Shown: piece by piece, positions 38,315 through 50,310 of the stretch
Layout of the letters: each line of letters begins with the position of its first letter
Position numbering within the stretch: the stretch's first letter is position 1
DNA from: Pagrus major
Lineage: Eukaryota > Chordata > Actinopteri > Spariformes > Sparidae
DNA: 64,000 nucleotides
Assembly: GCF_040436345.1 (NCBI RefSeq)
Contig: NC_133224.1
Span: forward strand, 7,680,741 to 7,744,740
Direction: 5' to 3'
Translations under genes and position numbers: made by a program
Notes under the pieces: model-generated
What the model saw: only the letters and a program-made list of their open reading frames with translations
What the model was told of the DNA's origin: nothing
Database searches by the model: none

Positions 38315-41300
38315 GTAGCACTCCCATTAGCCTCCTCGTCAAGTATTTGTATTTAGCGCTAATTAGCTAATGTTAGCTTTCTCACATGTCAAATTAAGAT
38401 GGTGAGGTTATCATACCTGCTAAACATCAGCATGTTAGCATCGTCACTGTGACCCTGACAGCATGTTGATGTTAGCATTGAGCTCAAATCAATCAAATGC
38501 TAACCCTCACAAAGTTGTTAGCATCTCTGACTCTTCTCAAAACACACAGGGGGCAGATTATCTCAGAGTAACCGCTAACTTCTGCTAATTGTCGCTGCCA
38601 TTAGCTAGTTAGCATCTTGTGCATCTTGTGGTCCAGCTCGGAGCACCAGAAGAGTGTTGGTGTTTACGCTGCTGGCACACGGGCTGTTAGCTAGCTGATT
38701 AGTATGCTAACTTCAGTAGGTATCTCTGCAACACAACACGTAGACGTCATAATGCCAAAACTGTTATTTCGTCACATTCTGGTGATAATTCAAGTTATTT
38801 TTTGTATGTTTTCGACTAAAATTCCTACATACTGCACCTTTAAGACAAAGTCCTCTCAAAGCTTGGATCTGAGGTCTATTGTCGGGGTCCTTGTTTGTAA
38901 ATCTCCGGTGCAGATATTAAAATAAAGTTAAACATTGGATACAGACACTGTGACGGCTGCTGCTCTCAAATGTGAGAAAGTAAACGTATAACCGACTGAG
39001 GTAGCGGCTGCCAGCTTGCATCTATTTTAAAGTGATAACATGAACTGATGCGGCGCCGCAGCAGCGAGCGAGGTGCGACTTCAACGTGGCTAAAAATGAC
39101 ACGAGTAAAGACCCAGAACGTGGCGCTGACGGCAGCTCAGCAATAAGTGTCTTCACACCAACAGCCTGCTGCAGATAAAACTTACATAATACATCACATA
39201 TCCTTTTCTTTCCGGACCTCTCTCTAGACTTCTGGAGCGCGCCGAGTGCTTCGGAGATCCAGAACGGACCGGTGGTTGCATCAACCAGCGACAGCAAGGT
39301 TCAGACGTCCTTTAACCCGGACCAGTGCCCCCTGCTGACCCGCAGCGGACACGGCAAACTCTGCTTCATCAACCCGCTCTTCCTACAGCTGGAGGTCAGC
39401 AAGGTTGGTACTGAAGGTTTGCGTTCTCAGTTTTTTGGTGAGAGCCTCTCGTCAGATGAAGGACTGGATCTTCTTCTTCTTCTTCTCTCCAGCAGCCACA
39501 ACTCATCAACCACAGTGCCTCCAATAAGCGGCACCGCTTCAAGCGCAGCATGCGTCTCCGGCTGTCCGAGTCGTCCATGAATCTGTCCCTGGAGGGGATC
39601 GGATCCTACTCGCCTTCCTCGTCGGGGGAGCAGACCGGCGGGTCGGAGAGGCTGCAGAAGGCCGGCGCCAACCCACAGAGGAGAGTTCACGCCGGGGCAG
39701 GGGTCCTGAGGAGAACCCCCGCCGTGTCGCCGGGCTCTGTGGAGGAAGAGGACATGATGTCTGTCTACGTGCCACAAGTAATGGGAATCATCAGCGTCTT
39801 CACCCTCGTCTGTTTTGTTTGTGTGATTATTGACTTATATTTCTGTTATTGTCTCTTCAGACGTCTGCGAAGGTGGACGAGCCTCCTCAGAACCAGCAGT
39901 CGGCCCAAGCAGGCGAGCCGGGCATCGAGGTGGCGGTCCTGGTCCTGGAGCGCCGGCCGGCTCCGTCCCTGGCCGAGCTGGACAGCAGCAGCTCCTTCAG
40001 CAGCATGGACGAGGACAATGACTCGGATTCAGATCCAGAAAGCATGGCCCAGTCCAAAACCTACATACCGCGCCCGCCGCTCGTGCGCTCCCGAGGCCGC
40101 GGCGGGCTGCACCGCATGAGCGAGGCGTTCGTGTGCTTCTTCGCTCCGGACAAGAGGCTGACGCGACTGGTGGAGGAGCTGTCCAGAGACCGGCGCTCCA
40201 CCTTCGGGGGTATGGTTCAGGACTTCCTCCTGGAACAGAGGGAGGCGCTCAAGTCCCTGGCGTCCTCCTCTTCGTCCTCCTCCTCGTCGTCACGCGTGAC
40301 CTCCGTGCAGCTCCTGCAGGGTCTGCGGCTGTTTCTGTCCCAGGCCAAGTGCTGCCTGCTGGACAGCGGCGAGCTGGAGCCTCCCATCGAAACGCTGGTG
40401 CCGGAGAACGAGAAAGGTGAACGGACCTGATACAGTAGAGCCTCATAGACCAGATTCATATGGCGGCCATGATCAAACGTTAGCCTACGTTAGCATTCGA
40501 CCACTTCCTTGCTAACGTTACTGTTTAATACGATAGCAAAGGCTTAATTTAATTTTAAAACATCAACGCTCATCTTGGACAAATTTATTTACCCTTTCAT
40601 ACCCTTGGATGTAAATAAACACAACGTTAGCTAGGAAATGGTTGAATGCTAACATAAGCTAACGTTTGATCAAATATGTTGTTTTACCTTGAAATACGGC
40701 TCAACGTCCCTCCAGATTGTCACCATCCTTCATCTGTTTAGCTGCTGATCAATCGGTAAGAGGTGAAATGCAAACAACTTGACAGATTCCCTTCGTTTAT
40801 AGGACTTATAGCCTTCTAACGTTAGCTTAGCATTAAGAAATTAAAGAGATTACTGGTTTATAAAGTGTTAAAAAACATTGATATAACCATCAAGTACCAC
40901 GTATAAACCCCTGTAGAAGTAAACGTACACTTCACCTCACAAACATTGTTATTTTCTTTTGATTCTTCTAGCAGTTTATCTTTTTAAGTTGATCAGGACG
41001 GACAGGTTCGACACTCACCTTCAGTGCAGCCGCTGTGAAGACAAACTCAAAGGCAGTTATGATAATATGCAGCAGATTTCACAGCCTGGTCCTCGTATGT
41101 CCGTGTTATAAATAATAAATGAATCCTGTGTGATGAAGCATTTATACCTTAGTGAAAATTTACATAATCATCTCTGCAGAGAAAAGGAGCTGTGAGTAAC
41201 GACAGGTGGAGAGATCACCTAGCATCCAGCCTCAGGCCTCCAACCATCTGATTGGTTTGTTCGACTCCCTGTCAGGTTTCTGAAGTAGGTGGATGCAGCT

Positions 41301-43251
41301 GCAGACATCTGGGGCAGCACCTGACTGCATCTACCTCAATGTGCAAAGAGGTGTGGAGCTAAAGCAGCTAACGAGCTAGCTAAGGCTAACAAGCTATCTG
41401 ACTTGAACCAGGCAGAATACCTAACTGTGCATTAGCCGCAAGATGGCGAGCAACTGCAGGCACAGAGGACGTGTGTGTCTGTTTGTGTTCAGTTTAGCTT
41501 CTGACTTCGTCAGCTAGCTGACATCTAGCTTACATTTAACTGACAGTTAGCGGACACTAGCTAACTTTTAACTCACAGTCAGGCACAAAACCGAGACAAA
41601 CATAACAGAGAAAAGCACATTTCTACAGCACTTTTCAGCTTTTTTAAAATCACAGCAGCAATTAGTTACAACTCGTTAATCTCTTATAAAGTAAAAAAAA
41701 CACACTTCCACTGTGGAAACGCACACATAAAAATTAATTTCACACAATTTAAACCCTGTTGATTTTATCGGTTAGTTATTTAATTGAATTTCGCTGACTG
41801 TGCTGGATTACACATTTCTGAATACTTCTGGTATCAGGCACGATTAAGTTTTATCACATCGCAGCGAGGAGACTGGGAAAAAAAAAAGAAAAAAAGACAT
41901 GGTACTATTAGAAAACACTGATTGAATAGAGCGCAGTGCCAGAGAGGACGCCGGTCTATGGAAACTAGATAAATGGTGGGCTGCCCAGGCTCTCTGGTGA
42001 AAAGGCTGTCAACACAAAGTAGTTTGCGTAGGGGCGGCGTCGAGCCTCATTCACCAGAGCTCGTATTGTATTTGGAAAAGCAGCATTAGGAGAAGCCCGG
42101 CCCGTTCACATCCATCAGCGTGATCACTGTAAAGACATCGCCGGGTGTTGCTGTGGAAGGATCCTAGTTGGATCTTTGTGACACCGTCTTGTGCGTAGGT
42201 TTGTCTTTTTTGGACTCCTTTGTGTGTTTTCGCAGGTGATGATGATGGATGTGTTTTGCAAGAGGCTTCAGGGGGGAAGAGCTGCTCGGCCGCCGCCGCT
42301 GCCTTTCCTTCCTCCTCGTCCTTTCCTTTCCTTCCCTTCCTTCCTGGGCTCTGGTTCTGATTTATCTCGCATTGCGTCGGTGGGAGGCATTTGCATTTTT
42401 TTTTTTTTCTTTCTCCCCCTCGTTTATCATAAAAAGATATCACAGTCCCACGCACACTCCAAGAGCAGCACGATTCAGGGGAGGCTGGGAGGGAGGGGAG
42501 GGATGGAAATAGTGCAAGGGATACGTGTGAAAATGTAATCAGATTACACGATCTGTGAGTAATAGCTGGCTAGTAATCTGCATTGCATGTAATCTATTAC
42601 TCTGGGAGGCAGAGGAGCAGAGAACGGAGGGCGTGAATGATTAATCGCAAAGGGGGGGGGATATCGTAAAAGGTAAATCGGGGAGATTAAACAGGAGAGG
42701 AGGGATACATGAAGGATGGAGAGGAGGGATGCATGAAGGATGGAGAGGAGGGATGTTGATGATGAGTGTGGAGATGTGTTACCCTGCTGCCCACTGACTG
42801 CAGGAGACTCACTGACAGTGTGTGTCCTCACGTGTGAGAGCAGCAACGCATGTTGTAACGTGTCCACGAGTTATGTGTGTTGTTACATATCACTGTTGTC
42901 AGGCGGACAAAAACAAAAGACCTGACGTCTCCAGAGTGAAAGGCTCCTTTTTAGCTTGATGATGATGCATTTCTGATAGTACGCAAAGAGGTTTTAAAGG
43001 AGTAGTGTAACATTTTGGGAGTATGTTGGCTAGATATCAGCTAGCTATCAGTTCAATGTTAGCTAGCTGTCAGGTTGCTGTCAGTTAGAAATAGGCTAGT
43101 TACAGTTTGTGTGTATTTTGGGAAATATGGTTATTTGCTTTCTTTATGAGGGGGATATGATTGATAACGCTGTCTTATATGTGTGAAGAAAAAAGAGGCA
43201 GTTAGCCTTGCTTAGCCTAGCATAGATTGCAAACAAGGGGGAACAGTAAGC

Positions 43252-43331
<80 letters not shown>

Positions 43332-43720
43332 CTCCTTTATTAATATGGTCACAAACAGAAATATAGACACATCAATCTGCAATTTTACAGGGAGGTAGGC
43401 TACACACAAACTGTAACTAGCCTATTTCTTAGCCAGTACAAACACCTACGCTAACACTAAGTCCAAGCGAATCCTTCATCTTGTGTTCAACTTTGGTGAA
43501 CACTGACAGGCAAATTTGCATTGTTGTTCGATAGCAAGCCATCTTTACTGGACTGATCTTCAGAGGAACAAAGAGGCAGAGTCCTTAACAGAGGAAGCTA
43601 AATTTAGCCGAGCTAAGCTACACAACACTTTTATATAACCCTGCTCTGCCAAAGTATCAACTGCTCCACAACAACAAGAACGGTTCACAGACAGTTATGA
43701 AAGTCGATGGTGCAAATATA

Positions 43721-43757
<37 letters not shown>

Positions 43758-46700
43758 TATGTTGAATGAAGCTTATTTTTAACTGACAGTTAGCTGACAA
43801 CTAGCTTACATTGAACTGACAGTTAGCTGACAACTAGCTTACATTGAACTGATAGTTAGCTGATATCTAGCTAATATTTAGCTGACATCTTGCTAAATTT
43901 GATCTGATGTGTAAGTGCGAGCTAGCTAACATTTAACTGACATTTAGCCGACACTAGCTACCTTTTAACCCACAGACAGCCAGGCACAGAACTCATGTGG
44001 CTAACGTTAGCATGTACCAGTGTAAACACGGACCTTCATCTGCTGCTTTGCATCCTGCTGCTGTATGAATAATCGCACTGGGTCGAATGCGGTAACAAAC
44101 TAATCAAATTCATCTATTTCCTTCCTTTGTTACTTATTTAAACATCTTCTACAATTGAAGATCAATTCCACTTTGTGTTTCTGACGCCTCCTTCACCTCA
44201 ATAATCCCGCTGTGACGATCAGCAGTGATCTGGGCCTGGCGCCAGAGCCTCTAGACATGTAGACACGGCTCCATACTTGCAGATGTTGAAATAAATAAAT
44301 AAATAAAACATAACAAGTCTCCTAAAATAACAAACCCTTCCTTCTTCTTCCTGCTGTCTCAGCTCTGGCTCTGGAGCGAGCCATGTTCTCCTGCGTGCTC
44401 CGGCCTCTGAGGTCCCAGCTGGACAAAGCTCTGGTGGAGCTGCACAGCCGGGACGGCAGCAGCCAGCGCCTCACCCAGAACCTGCTCCGCCTGAAGGGGG
44501 ACGCCGCCATGGAGCGCCTCGGCGTCCGGACGGGCGTCCCCGACAGCCGCGAGGTGGAGCGGGTGAAGCAGAAGCTGGTGCTGATGCAGAGGACGCACTC
44601 GCCCATCGACAAGGTGCTGCTGCTGCTGCAGGTGTGCAAGTGCGTCCAGAAGGCCATGGGGTCCTTACACGGTGAGCCCGGGCGGGATGTTGCTGGACCT
44701 TAGGAACCGGAAAGCTTCTCTGAAGGTCTGAAGTCGTTTAACTTCTGCTCTTCTTCTTTCTTCTTCAGGACAGGAAGTGAGCTGGGACGACTTCCTGCCG
44801 TCTCTGTCGTACGTCATCGTGGAGTGCAACAGGCCTCACATCCTGATCGAGGTGGAGTACATGATGGAGCTGTTGGAGCCATCCTGGCTCGGAGGAGAAG
44901 GTACGGACTCGATCTTAAACAACCTGCAGGGCCGCACATAAGCTCTCTGGGGCCCGACCGCTCAGGGGGGTCCATGAAGGCGTTCATCCTAATATAAGAG
45001 ACAGGATCCAGTTTTTATCTCGAGCCTAAACACTAAATGGAAATAAACATTTTATTTATTGTTGCTTTTGAAAAAATGTAGCTTGGTTCATGATGAAAAC
45101 CTCATGGAGGCTCATTTCTGCCAGTGAAACAACTAAAACAAACAAAAAACAAAGGTGAAGTTATAAGAAGAAGTCAAAAATATCAGATAGAAAGTTGATC
45201 TTGTGATTAAAAGTCATAAGTAAGGGCTGGAAAGTCAAAATATTGAGATAAAAAGTCTAAAATATCAGCTAAAAAGTCTAATATTGACATAAAAAATCAT
45301 AATTAAGGGCTAGAAAGTCGAAGTAATGAGATAAAAAAAGCTGAAATTATAAGAAAAGGTCATAAATATGAGACAGAAAGTCGATATTATTGGAAAAAAC
45401 GTCATAGTTTGGAGATAAAAAGTCAAAAATATGAGATTAAAAGTCATAATTAAGGGCCAGAAAGTCGAAGTGATGAGATAAAAACGAAAGCAGAAGAAAA
45501 GGAGGGAGCTTCTGACCCAAATAACATAATGTGTTGACCAACCTTTGCTCCAGGCCCGGCTCAAGAGGCTAACGTCACAGCTAACGTCTCTACCTTGCCT
45601 TGTTGCTGCAGGCGGCTACTACCTGACCAGCGTGTACGCCAGCCTGGTTCTGATCCAGAGCCTGGACAAGGAGAAGTCGACGCCGGGCTGCCTGATACCG
45701 GAGGCCCAAGAGGCGCTGAAGGAGTGGAGCTGCAGGCGGAGCCGAGAGGCCCAGAGACAGAAGGAGAACATGCAGAGCCAGGTGTGTTGTGATCGTAGTA
45801 GTACGACGACAACAACAACAACAACAACAACGACGGCAGCGCAGAGCCGCTTGGTGGTGTGAACAGTGTGTGTGGGCTTGTTCAGTGATCCGCTCTGCAG
45901 CTGTCACACATCAGCAGCTCAGTGTGAAACACAACAGCAGCTCCTGCTCATTACGCTGTGAGGCGAGTCGTACGGGAGGAGCTCTTTAACGTCGGTGTGT
46001 GCGGTCCGGTTCAGTTTATTTAACAGGTTTTCATCAGTTACATCAGTGTCCTCACCGTCTGTTTCAGCGCCTGTCTCTTTAAGAGCCCCGGCCTCCTCTG
46101 ATTGGTCGGCTCACTCACGCCTGAGCCGGCGCAGCTAACAAACGACAGAGCAGCCGTGCTAAATCACTTCTTTCTCCCCAAACACACAGTTTTAGCAAAT
46201 GTGTGACGTGGTGATGTCATGAAGTCACAGAGTTAAAGGCGGGACTACCGAGGAGGCGTTCAGGAGCAGCGTTTTCTGTGGGAGAAAAGAGCTTCTGTCG
46301 GTCCGGAGTAACTTTTAAAGATCTTTTCATGCACGATGACATTGTTTATGTAGACGCCTATTTATTTTAACAACTGCTAACAACTAGGTGCATTGTGGGT
46401 AATGTAGGAGGTAGGTTTTAAAGGGCAGTCCACTGGTAACTCATTGTGGAGAGTTTAAAAACTAATGACAAAATTGGGGATATCATCTTTTCTATTGGGC
46501 GTATTCTTCTTCCTGGTGCCTACATTACCCACAATGCAACGTAGCTAATGAGTAACATCACTGGAGGCTGGAAAAGGGCTGTTTTTCTGACCTGTAGTTG
46601 ACTTTGGTTACATTTTATAACAAACATAGTTAAATAACGGCACATTTATAGTTAATTAAACAGTTATTTCTTTGTTTACAAACAATAAAATGCTTTATAA

Positions 46701-48698
46701 ACCTATTTATTCAGATCACAATGTTGCAATTGATGTTTATAAATCTTGACGGTTGTTTAATAAACTATAAATGCACCAGTAAATAATGAAAGTGTTACTT
46801 GACGTGTGATAAAACATGTTTAAGACGGGCTTTAATAACTCCTCTTTAACGAGCGGAGTGAAATCTGGTGTGTAAATATGCGACGACGCAGATTTTAAAA
46901 GTCTTTCAGCGAGTTTCCTTCATCGACACGCTCAAACGAACCAAACGTGAACCCGTTTTATGCAAAACCGACGCGATAATCCGTCAAACGAGGTCAGATT
47001 TGATATTAATCACGCTGATGGCGCCGCGCGGTGAGCAACATCGGCTTATCTGTGACGGGCAGGTGAGGTAGAAACGAGCCCTTCGACCCGCGTTCGACCC
47101 ATCTCGCGTTTTACAGCCGCTGCTCCTGAAGCCGAAGACCGAACCCGGGTTTTCTAGAGGTCAGGCGCCGGGTGAAGACGTCCGCTTCAGATCATCACAC
47201 CTGGATTTCCCTCCTTGGCGTGCAAACACGTCTGAAATTCATTTGAGGGGATTAGTTTTTAGACATTTTCAGAGGTAATCCGTTGATCTGGGGCCGCCGG
47301 CTTTCACTAATGCAACTCACCACTTATTTATTTTTTTTACCTACACTCTCTATCATCGCCCCAGATTGGTACAAACGGGTCCACCAGATGCCACGGAGGA
47401 GAAGAAAGAAAGGAGAAAAAAAAAAAAAAAAAGGGCATTGTCATCCACAACGTTTCTGTCTCGTCACGTGGTGCCTTCTCCTGGCTTCAAATAGCCGATC
47501 TAACTCACCCGGCAGCCAGATTTTCCACTGACACAGGCGGGGATCAGTGAGCCAAGTGCTATGAAGAAGTGGGCGGTCAGATAACATGAAATTTATTGAG
47601 CTGCATCTACCCATCGAAGCAGGCAAACACAATATGCACACGGACAGCGAGGAGCTCAGTGACTCTGTAAGTTTGGCCGACGGCAGACCTGTTGATTGAA
47701 AATGCTGCTGTGTGCTTTTCTTCTTGTTGTTGTTGTTGTTAGAGCAAATGTGGCCACTTGTGTGTGTGTTGTGTGTGAAGGGGACTCTGGTTTCTCAAGA
47801 TGTGGTTAAAAGGATTTGTTTTTCACTGTGTGGAGAGTTGTGAGGGCGTCTGTAGGTGGCTGGATCTGACATTATGTAACAGGTAACGAGCACAGTCGCC
47901 GGTAAGTGGCGATTGTTAGTTTTGTGTGTTTGATCGCTTCTCTGGGAAAATGTCAGGAAGAAAAGTTTGTTTGCAGAGCGAGAAGCTCAGCAGCTTCGGC
48001 TGATGGACTTGTGTGGACGTTGAGGACGTGTCCTCTGGTGGATTAAACGTCGGGGAGTTTGTCAATGAAGCTGAGAGAGAGCGGTTTTCCCGGAGATGGT
48101 TTTCATGAAGCTTCTCGGACCTGCTGGCTGTGTGTGTGGGAAGTGGACGCTTTTGTTTCAGGGAGAAATGTTCTCCGTCAGTTTGTTGTAGTGGATTATC
48201 TCTCGTGTTTGCTCGGCTCTCACTCCTCCTCTGGCTCCATCGCTCTCTCCGTCCTCCCCCTCTGTTGCCCTCACTCCATAAGCCTCTTGACCTCTTGTTT
48301 TGCATCAATACAGCATATACTCACTCTTTTTTCCTCCCTCTCTCTCTCCTCCCTCCCTCCCTCCCTCCCTCCAGAGGTGCGTTCGGATACTTTTCCAGGA
48401 CGGGGAGCGGAGCGCCGTGCGGACGTTGCAGTGGAGAGCCGGGGAGACCAGCCAGGCCCTGGCGCAGCTGTGCGCCTCCACCTTCGAAGTGTCCGACCCG
48501 CAGCAGTACACCTTATACTGGCGCAGCGGCGGCGAGATGAGGGCCCTGCCGCCTCAGGCCCAGCCCCAGGACCTGGCCAGCCACAGCGAGGGAGGCCCCT
48601 CGCTCTCCTACCTGAGGACCGACCACGACTTCAGCAAGATGCGGCGGCTCACCAGAGGTGGCGCCGTGGACCTGAGCGAGTCGGTGTGTGAGGAGTGA
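36695..48698 (+). CDS. rin1: Ras and Rab interactor 1 (RIN1-type), 11 coding exons
   Basis: Guanine-nucleotide exchange factor for Rab5-type GTPases that couples activated Ras to endocytosis. My exons: 36695-36832, 37753-37867, 37973-38045, 38223-38314, 39228-39403, 39493-39777, 39861-40416, 44363-44671, 44769-44900, 45612-45781, 48375-48698. They join in frame to 2,370 nt (789 aa; human RIN1 is about 783). Order: SH2 (about aa 17-115, with the FLVRR arginine motif), a serine/acidic middle, RIN-homology plus VPS9 (about 315-682; 'GGYYLTSVYASLVLI', 'DDFLPSLSYVIVEC'), Ras association (683-789). 'THRQLEAISHMG' and 'FKRSMRLRLS' match RIN1 better than RIN2/RIN3. The ATG at 36,695 is the first codon after an acceptor, so a noncoding exon lies upstream. 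The end of exon 5 could instead be 39,394, also in frame. The 3' UTR probably ends after AATAAA at 50,285. Confidence 0.9.
39228..40416 (+). CDS. rin1: rin1 exons 5-7: linker, basic/serine region and start of RH domain
   Basis: Exon 5 begins 'DFWSAPSASEIQNG' and ends after 'GHGKLCFINPLFLQLE', the usual RIN signature after the SH2. Exon 6 has a basic 'KRHRFKRSMRLRL' patch (in mammalian RIN1 the neighbouring region carries regulatory 14-3-3 sites; not testable here). Exon 7 has an acidic-serine stretch, 'MSEAFVCFFAPDKRLTRLV' beginning the RIN homology region, and an 11-residue serine run just before 'VTSVQLLQGLRLFLS'. Exon 7 ends in phase 1 at gtgaac. Confidence 0.85.
42697..42755. repeat. 24 bp tandem repeat, about 2.5 copies
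   Basis: The unit runs 'gaggagggat' + 'acatgaaggatgga'; the second copy differs by a->g. Confidence 0.9.
43254..43326. repeat. (AT)n microsatellite
   Basis: Uninterrupted AT run of about 36 copies, capable of cruciform extrusion. Confidence 0.97.
43716..43756. repeat. (AT)n microsatellite
   Basis: Second AT run, about 18 copies with minor interruptions at the left. Confidence 0.93.
43782..43985. repeat. 33 bp minisatellite grading into TTAGC-rich repeat
   Basis: Two near-perfect 33 bp units ('ctgacagttagctgacaac' + 'tagcttacattgaa') followed by degenerate units. The last part ('gacactagctaccttttaac', 'cagccaggcacagaact') recurs at 41,550-41,595 ('gacactagctaacttttaac', 'cagtcaggcacaaaacc'). 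Confidence 0.85.
44363..45781 (+). CDS. rin1: rin1 exons 8-10: VPS9 catalytic domain
   Basis: Exon 8 (44363-44671) encodes the helical RIN-homology/VPS9 start ('AMFSCVLRPLRSQLDKAL', 'THSPIDKVLLLLQVCKCV'). Exon 9 (44769-44900) encodes 'DDFLPSLSYVIVEC' and 'EVEYMMELLEPSWLGGEG', and exon 10 (45612-45781) 'GYYLTSVYASLVLIQSL'. The Asp and Tyr corresponding to catalytic residues of VPS9 exchange factors are present. Splice phases 1/1/1/0 agree. No loss-of-function change was seen. Confidence 0.9.
45160..45490. repeat. Degenerate AAAAGTCA-type tandem repeat in rin1 intron 9
   Basis: About 330 bp of imperfect 18-24 bp units built on 'gagataaaaagtcaaaaat', with longer sub-blocks ('aagtcataattaaggg' + 'ctagaaagtcgaag') recurring at about 45,210, 45,293 and 45,443. 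Confidence 0.85.
45782..48374. other. rin1 intron 10, with CpG-rich segment and possible alternative exon
   Basis: About 2.6 kb. 46,860-47,160 is unusually CpG-rich for this window. 47,586-47,666 is an open ATG-led segment with a consensus donor in the same phase as exon 10 (see findings). The last 50 bases before the exon 11 acceptor are a pure C/T tract (48,320-48,373) acting as a long polypyrimidine tract. Confidence 0.55.
45803..45834. repeat. (ACA)n microsatellite
   Basis: About ten ACA units just inside rin1 intron 10. Confidence 0.93.
48375..48698 (+). CDS. rin1: rin1 exon 11: Ras-association domain and stop
   Basis: Encodes 'RCVRILFQDGERSAVRTL' through 'STFEVSDPQQYTLYWRSG' to the C-terminus 'VDLSESVCEE' and TGA at 48,696. 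It aligns with the Ras-association region of RIN1 ('LLRVAYQD...', 'CATKFRVTQPNTFGLF'). The tail after the domain is much shorter than the acidic tail of mammalian RIN1. Confidence 0.88.
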   Translation, partial: RCVRILFQDGERSAVRTLQWRAGETSQALAQLCASTFEVSDPQQYTLYWRSGGEMRALPPQAQPQDLASHSEGGPSLSYLRTDHDFSKMRRLTRGGAVDLSESVCEE

Positions 48699-50310
48699 GT
48701 GGGAGGAGTGGAGGGGGGAAAGGAGGGAGGAAGGGAGGAGGAGGAGGAGGATGGATGGTTGCTCTCGCTTTTCTCTCTCTCTCTTTTGTTCTGTCTCTCT
48801 CTCTCTCCGGCGGTGTGTTGCGTCTCGTCGTGGGTCAGGACTCGTTGTGACAAACTTCAGCCCTTCTCCAGACCAGGAGCAGAACCTTTAAAACGGTCGA
48901 CTCTTCCCTGAAACGGACCAACGCGCAGAGCAGAGCAGGACCCAACGTAGGGACTGTTGCCAAAAAAAGTTGTACTATGTACCGCTCAGTGTGGCTGCTG
49001 GTGTAAAGGAAGTGTACTGTGTGTAATTAATGGATCTTTGGTTGTTATTTTTGAAAACATGAGCCCAGAGTTTATACCGTGAGGGGATGACATCACTCAA
49101 AACACGTGAGGAGGCTCAAATCCAAAGACAAAATCTGTGAGGCTACTGTTGCCTGGAAACAAAAAAACACTTCCTGTACGCACACGAGAAGGCAAATTGT
49201 CCAGCGTTTGTGATGTGATGTAACTCCCTCTCACGGTATAGGTCCTGGGCTCAACCTTAAAAAAAAAAAAAAGACACTTGGATGTTTTTTATCGCTTCAC
49301 TTTCGTGTGTAAAAGTCCGCAGATCTTCGGATTGGAGCCGTCATTGTCGAAGGGTTTTTACGGTTTTGACAAAACGAGATGTGTTAAAAAGCCAAAAGAC
49401 CAAACCTCAATACCAAAGTGAACAAAAAACACATAAAGAGAGGCCAGGAGAAAAAAAACAATCAGGTTTACAAGCTCCAGAGAAGCTTTAAATGTATTTT
49501 TAGACTCACCCACAGAGACGGTTTTATTTTTTGCTTCGGTGAGAAGAAGCACAGACTCTCTCCTCCCCGCTCGCGTATTTCTATTAAGTGTTTTTGGCAG
49601 GTGGAGTAATGAGCGAGTAGGAGGGAAGTGATAGAAAAGCATCAGCTCTCTGTCTTTTTTTAAAAAACAACAACATCACATCGACGCACCGAGACGACCC
49701 GCAACAGATTTACTGAATGACTTGCGAATGTATTAAAAAATCTTTTTTTTTTTTTTTTGAATTTCTTTCCTGGCCTGTCAGACTTTGAATCCCGTCATCT
49801 CCACCCGCTTTTCAGTTCTGCTGCTTCTTCGAGAGGACAGTCGGACCAGATTATAAAAAAAACACCAGAACCTCCTCACGGTGACTGGGTTTGAATGTAA
49901 AATGTACAAAGTCACCAGCTTTCAGGTGACTCCTGCTGCAAGTCATCGCCACCAACTGACTGTTCAACAACTCAGTGTCATTACCAGTTTATCACGTTGT
50001 GTATTTAAAAAAAACTTTTAATTGTTTGTTGGGTAGATATCAAACCTAAGTATGGATTTTTTCGACACATCTGGAGTTTTTGAATCGGCCGATGGAGGTT
50101 CGTCGGATGTGTTTTGAACATAGTTGCATGCTTTTTTTTTCATTTTAACGTGACGGTTTCTGCGAATGTGCTGTGTGTGCGTGCGTGTGCGTGAAGCATG
50201 TGTTCATTGTGAGAGCTCACTACTTTATTTTTCTTTCAGTGTAAAAACACATTACTGTATCCTGTCAGGTAATTCAAGTATCGCAATAAAAGAGATTGCA
50301 ATATCTGTCC
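48699..50310 (+). other. rin1 3' untranslated region
   Basis: No coding potential; several poly-A and poly-T runs. It is continuous in sequence character from the stop to the AATAAA at 50,285. The length of about 1.6 kb is inferred from that signal. Confidence 0.6.

Larger units (their letters stand above)
40430..44350. other. rin1 intron 7: repeats and a possible noncoding element
   Basis: About 3.9 kb. It contains a dispersed repeat copy (40,671-40,815), TTAGC-rich repeat (41,340-41,600), a 24 bp tandem repeat (42,697-42,755), two long AT microsatellites and a 33 bp minisatellite. The segment 41,930-42,210 is repeat-poor and could be a conserved noncoding element; this is inference only. 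Confidence 0.6.

Noticed and set aside
39427-40459. - strand frames over rin1 exons 6-7
   Set aside because: Antisense shadows of GC-rich coding sequence.
42051-42538. Open frames on both strands in rin1 intron 7
   Set aside because: Purine/pyrimidine-rich low-complexity sequence with a poly-T run; no splice signals consistent with the rin1 phase.
45310-45564. 84-codon - strand frame in rin1 intron 9
   Set aside because: It is a translation of the degenerate AAAAGTCA repeat.
49282-49642. Short frames on both strands after the rin1 stop
   Set aside because: They lie in the probable 3' UTR and contain homopolymer runs; no similarity to any protein I recognise.
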